A program made the position numbers and the translations under genes. A DNA stretch of 9,086 bases from an uncultured Prevotellaceae bacterium (lineage in GTDB: Bacteria > Bacteroidota > Bacteroidia > Bacteroidales > Bacteroidaceae), in contig CAMHPM010000044.1 of assembly GCA_946187025.1 (NCBI GenBank), positions 1 to 9,086 on the forward strand, written 5' to 3'. This document shows positions 8,313 through 9,086 of this stretch, in pieces. Under the pieces are notes generated by a model. It saw nothing but the letters and a program-made list of their open reading frames with translations. It had not been told where the DNA came from and did not search any database. The number at the start of each line of letters is the position of its first letter. Within the stretch, counting starts at the first letter, position 1.

Positions 8313-8338
8313 GCCGGCTGCGTGGGTGCCGCCGGCTG
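8313..8338 (-). repeat. GC-rich direct repeat and possible hairpin in the rimP-nusA spacer
   Basis: The eight-base sequence CAGCCGGC (minus strand) occurs twice, at 8338-8331 and 8320-8313, ten bases apart. Because GCCGGC is its own reverse complement, the two copies can also pair as a six-base all-GC stem with a twelve-base loop. It sits within the 75-base spacer, followed by AT-rich sequence (AAACAAAAAATATA) before the nusA ATG. There is no U-run directly after it, so a terminator is unlikely; an RNA processing or stability element is possible. Confidence 0.4.
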
Positions 8339-8351
8339 TGCGGGTGTGGGG

Positions 8352-8816
8352 TCAGAATTTTATCACGGCCTTCACCCATTTTGTCTCGCCATAGCTGAAT
8401 GTGCGGGTCACGTCAACCATTACCGGGCGCTTCTTCCCTTCCACTTTCTGTTTTTCCTTGTAGCTCAAGGCAAATCCGTCGTTGTCGGCAGCGGTCAGGA
8501 CGCCTGTCAGTTTCTTGCCGTCGGCGGTCAGCACCTCCACGTCGTTGCCTACGTTGTTTACATATTGCTGCACCACCTTCATCGGTTGTCCTATTCCGGC
8601 TGAGCCCACTTCCAGCTCGAAGTCTTGAACGTCGCGGTCGAGTTTCGACTCTACATATCGGCTGAGGTCGCAACAGTCTTCAATCCACACACCATCTTTG
8701 TGGTCGATTTCAATCACGATCTTGTTGTCGTCGCTCACTGTTGCATCTACAAAGAAATAATCTTTTCCTTCAAGCCACTCTTCGGTCAGTGCCTTTACCT
8801 TTTTGCTGTCAATCAT
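8352..8816 (-). CDS. rimP: Ribosome maturation factor RimP
   Basis: RimP binds free 30S subunits and assists their late assembly. The 154-residue protein has the expected two-domain shape. The N-terminal alpha/beta domain contains IVIEIDHKDGVWIEDC (33-48), and the signature region FELEVGSAGIGQPM (66-79) corresponds to YxLEVSSPGLDRPL in other RimPs. A C-terminal SH3-like barrel follows (about 83-154, with NDVEVLTADGKKLTGVL). The family is poorly conserved, so identification rests also on position: it is immediately upstream of nusA and infB, where rimP almost always sits. The length matches the family (about 150). It is the first gene after the predicted promoter, with a leader of about 165 bases. 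No clear Shine-Dalgarno precedes the ATG (GAACGAAGTATG). Confidence 0.93.
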   Translation of the reverse strand: MIDSKKVKALTEEWLEGKDYFFVDATVSDDNKIVIEIDHKDGVWIEDCCDLSRYVESKLDRDVQDFELEVGSAGIGQPMKVVQQYVNNVGNDVEVLTADGKKLTGVLTAADNDGFALSYKEKQKVEGKKRPVMVDVTRTFSYGETKWVKAVIKF

Positions 8817-8983
8817 ACTTCGTTCTGGTTTGGTAAAACAAATACATTTCGTTCAAATAAATTCAGACGTCTTTCTGCCGTGCCAAGGCTCAAACAAGTC
8901 GGGCATTGGTCATCCGGCTTAATGCAAACGTTCAAATCTAATAAATTGGGAGGAACTTTTCAGCCCCTCCCGTTATGATTCAC
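8817..8983 (-). other. 5' untranslated leader of the rimP operon
   Basis: This stretch lies between the predicted transcription start and the rimP ATG. It has no credible gene. It holds the strong hairpin at 8971-8948, and after it AT-rich sequence with a nine-base direct repeat (ATTTGAACG on the minus strand, at 8937-8929 and 8858-8850). A second TAnnTTTG match (TAGATTTG, 8940-8933) occurs just after the hairpin but has no -33 box at the right distance. I do not recognise a named riboswitch or protein-binding leader. Confidence 0.5.
8948..8971 (-). promoter_or_regulatory. Strong hairpin near the 5' end of the operon mRNA
   Basis: Reading the minus strand, GGGAGGGGC, a loop TGAAAA, and GTTCCTCCC form a nine-pair stem with two G-U wobbles, six of the pairs being uninterrupted Watson-Crick GGGAGG/CCTCCC. 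It begins about ten bases after the predicted transcription start. The sequence that follows (AATTTATTAG) is AT-rich but not a U-run, and no U-run follows on the other strand either, so it does not look like an intrinsic terminator. A role in mRNA stability or as part of a leader regulatory element is possible; its function is not shown. Confidence 0.6.
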
Positions 8984-8987
8984 GTTG

Positions 8988-9019
8988 CAAAGATACGTCA
9001 AATTCGGCAAACAGCCAAA
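8988..9019 (-). promoter_or_regulatory. Bacteroidetes-type sigma-ABfr promoter for rimP-nusA-infB-suf
   Basis: On the minus strand a TTTG (-33 box, 9019-9016) is followed by 20 bases and then TATCTTTG (8995-8988), an exact match to the Bacteroides -7 consensus TAnnTTTG with about the expected spacing. Transcription would begin near 8981-8983, giving an untranslated leader of about 165 bases before rimP. It is the only place in the intergenic DNA of this window where I found both boxes properly spaced, so it is the likely main promoter for the whole cluster. This is a sequence match only. Confidence 0.75.
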
Positions 9020-9086
9020 TATTTTTGCAATTTTCTGTGTTTATGGCAGTGATTACGCTGTTGCCGACACCTTATTTTTATTTATG
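9020..9086 (+). promoter_or_regulatory. Possible divergent promoter element and upstream region at the right edge
   Basis: On the plus strand TATTTTTG (9020-9027) matches the Bacteroidetes -7 consensus, and an ATG follows in AT-rich sequence at the last three bases (9084-9086), about 50 bases from the start this box would give. No TTTG or TTG lies 19-21 bases upstream of the box, so support is weak. A divergent gene may begin here, but the window ends before it can be tested. Confidence 0.2.

Noticed and set aside
8850..8937. Nine-base direct repeat (CGTTCAAAT on the plus strand) in the rimP leader, considered as an operator or attachment site.
   Set aside because: It is short and AT-rich, the copies are 70 bases apart without symmetry, and there is no integrase or regulator gene nearby.

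Overview
The window comes from a bacterium of the phylum Bacteroidetes, most likely order Bacteroidales (Prevotella- or Bacteroides-like). The evidence is a Bacteroidetes-type promoter (TTTG, 20 bases, TATCTTTG) ahead of the first gene, starts without clear Shine-Dalgarno sequences, and protein sequences of IF2, NusA and RimP that resemble those of Bacteroidales. The genus cannot be fixed by eye.

Every gene I can support lies on the minus strand, so the window reads from right to left as one apparent operon: promoter and structured leader (about 9019 to 8817), rimP (8816-8352), nusA (8275-7010), infB (6945-3964), sufB (3964-2513), a class I SAM-dependent methyltransferase (2450-1563), sufC (1547-810), and the first 270 codons of sufD (810 to the left edge). 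No convincing internal promoter or terminator appears in the spacers. Two junctions overlap by one base: infB/sufB as TAATG and sufC/sufD as TGATG.

The first half is the widely conserved ribosome and transcription cluster: 30S maturation (RimP), transcription elongation and termination (NusA), and translation initiation (IF2). The second half is the SUF iron-sulfur cluster scaffold, SufB-SufC-SufD. The two modules are joined with no spacer, so SUF synthesis probably depends on the housekeeping promoter and on translation running through from infB.

The least ordinary element is the methyltransferase gene placed between sufB and sufC. It has clear SAM-binding motifs but no evident role in Fe-S assembly. 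The second point worth a look is a strong 9-bp hairpin predicted to lie almost at the 5' end of the operon mRNA. I see no mobile element, CRISPR array, tRNA or rRNA, and nothing that amounts to a new multi-gene system.
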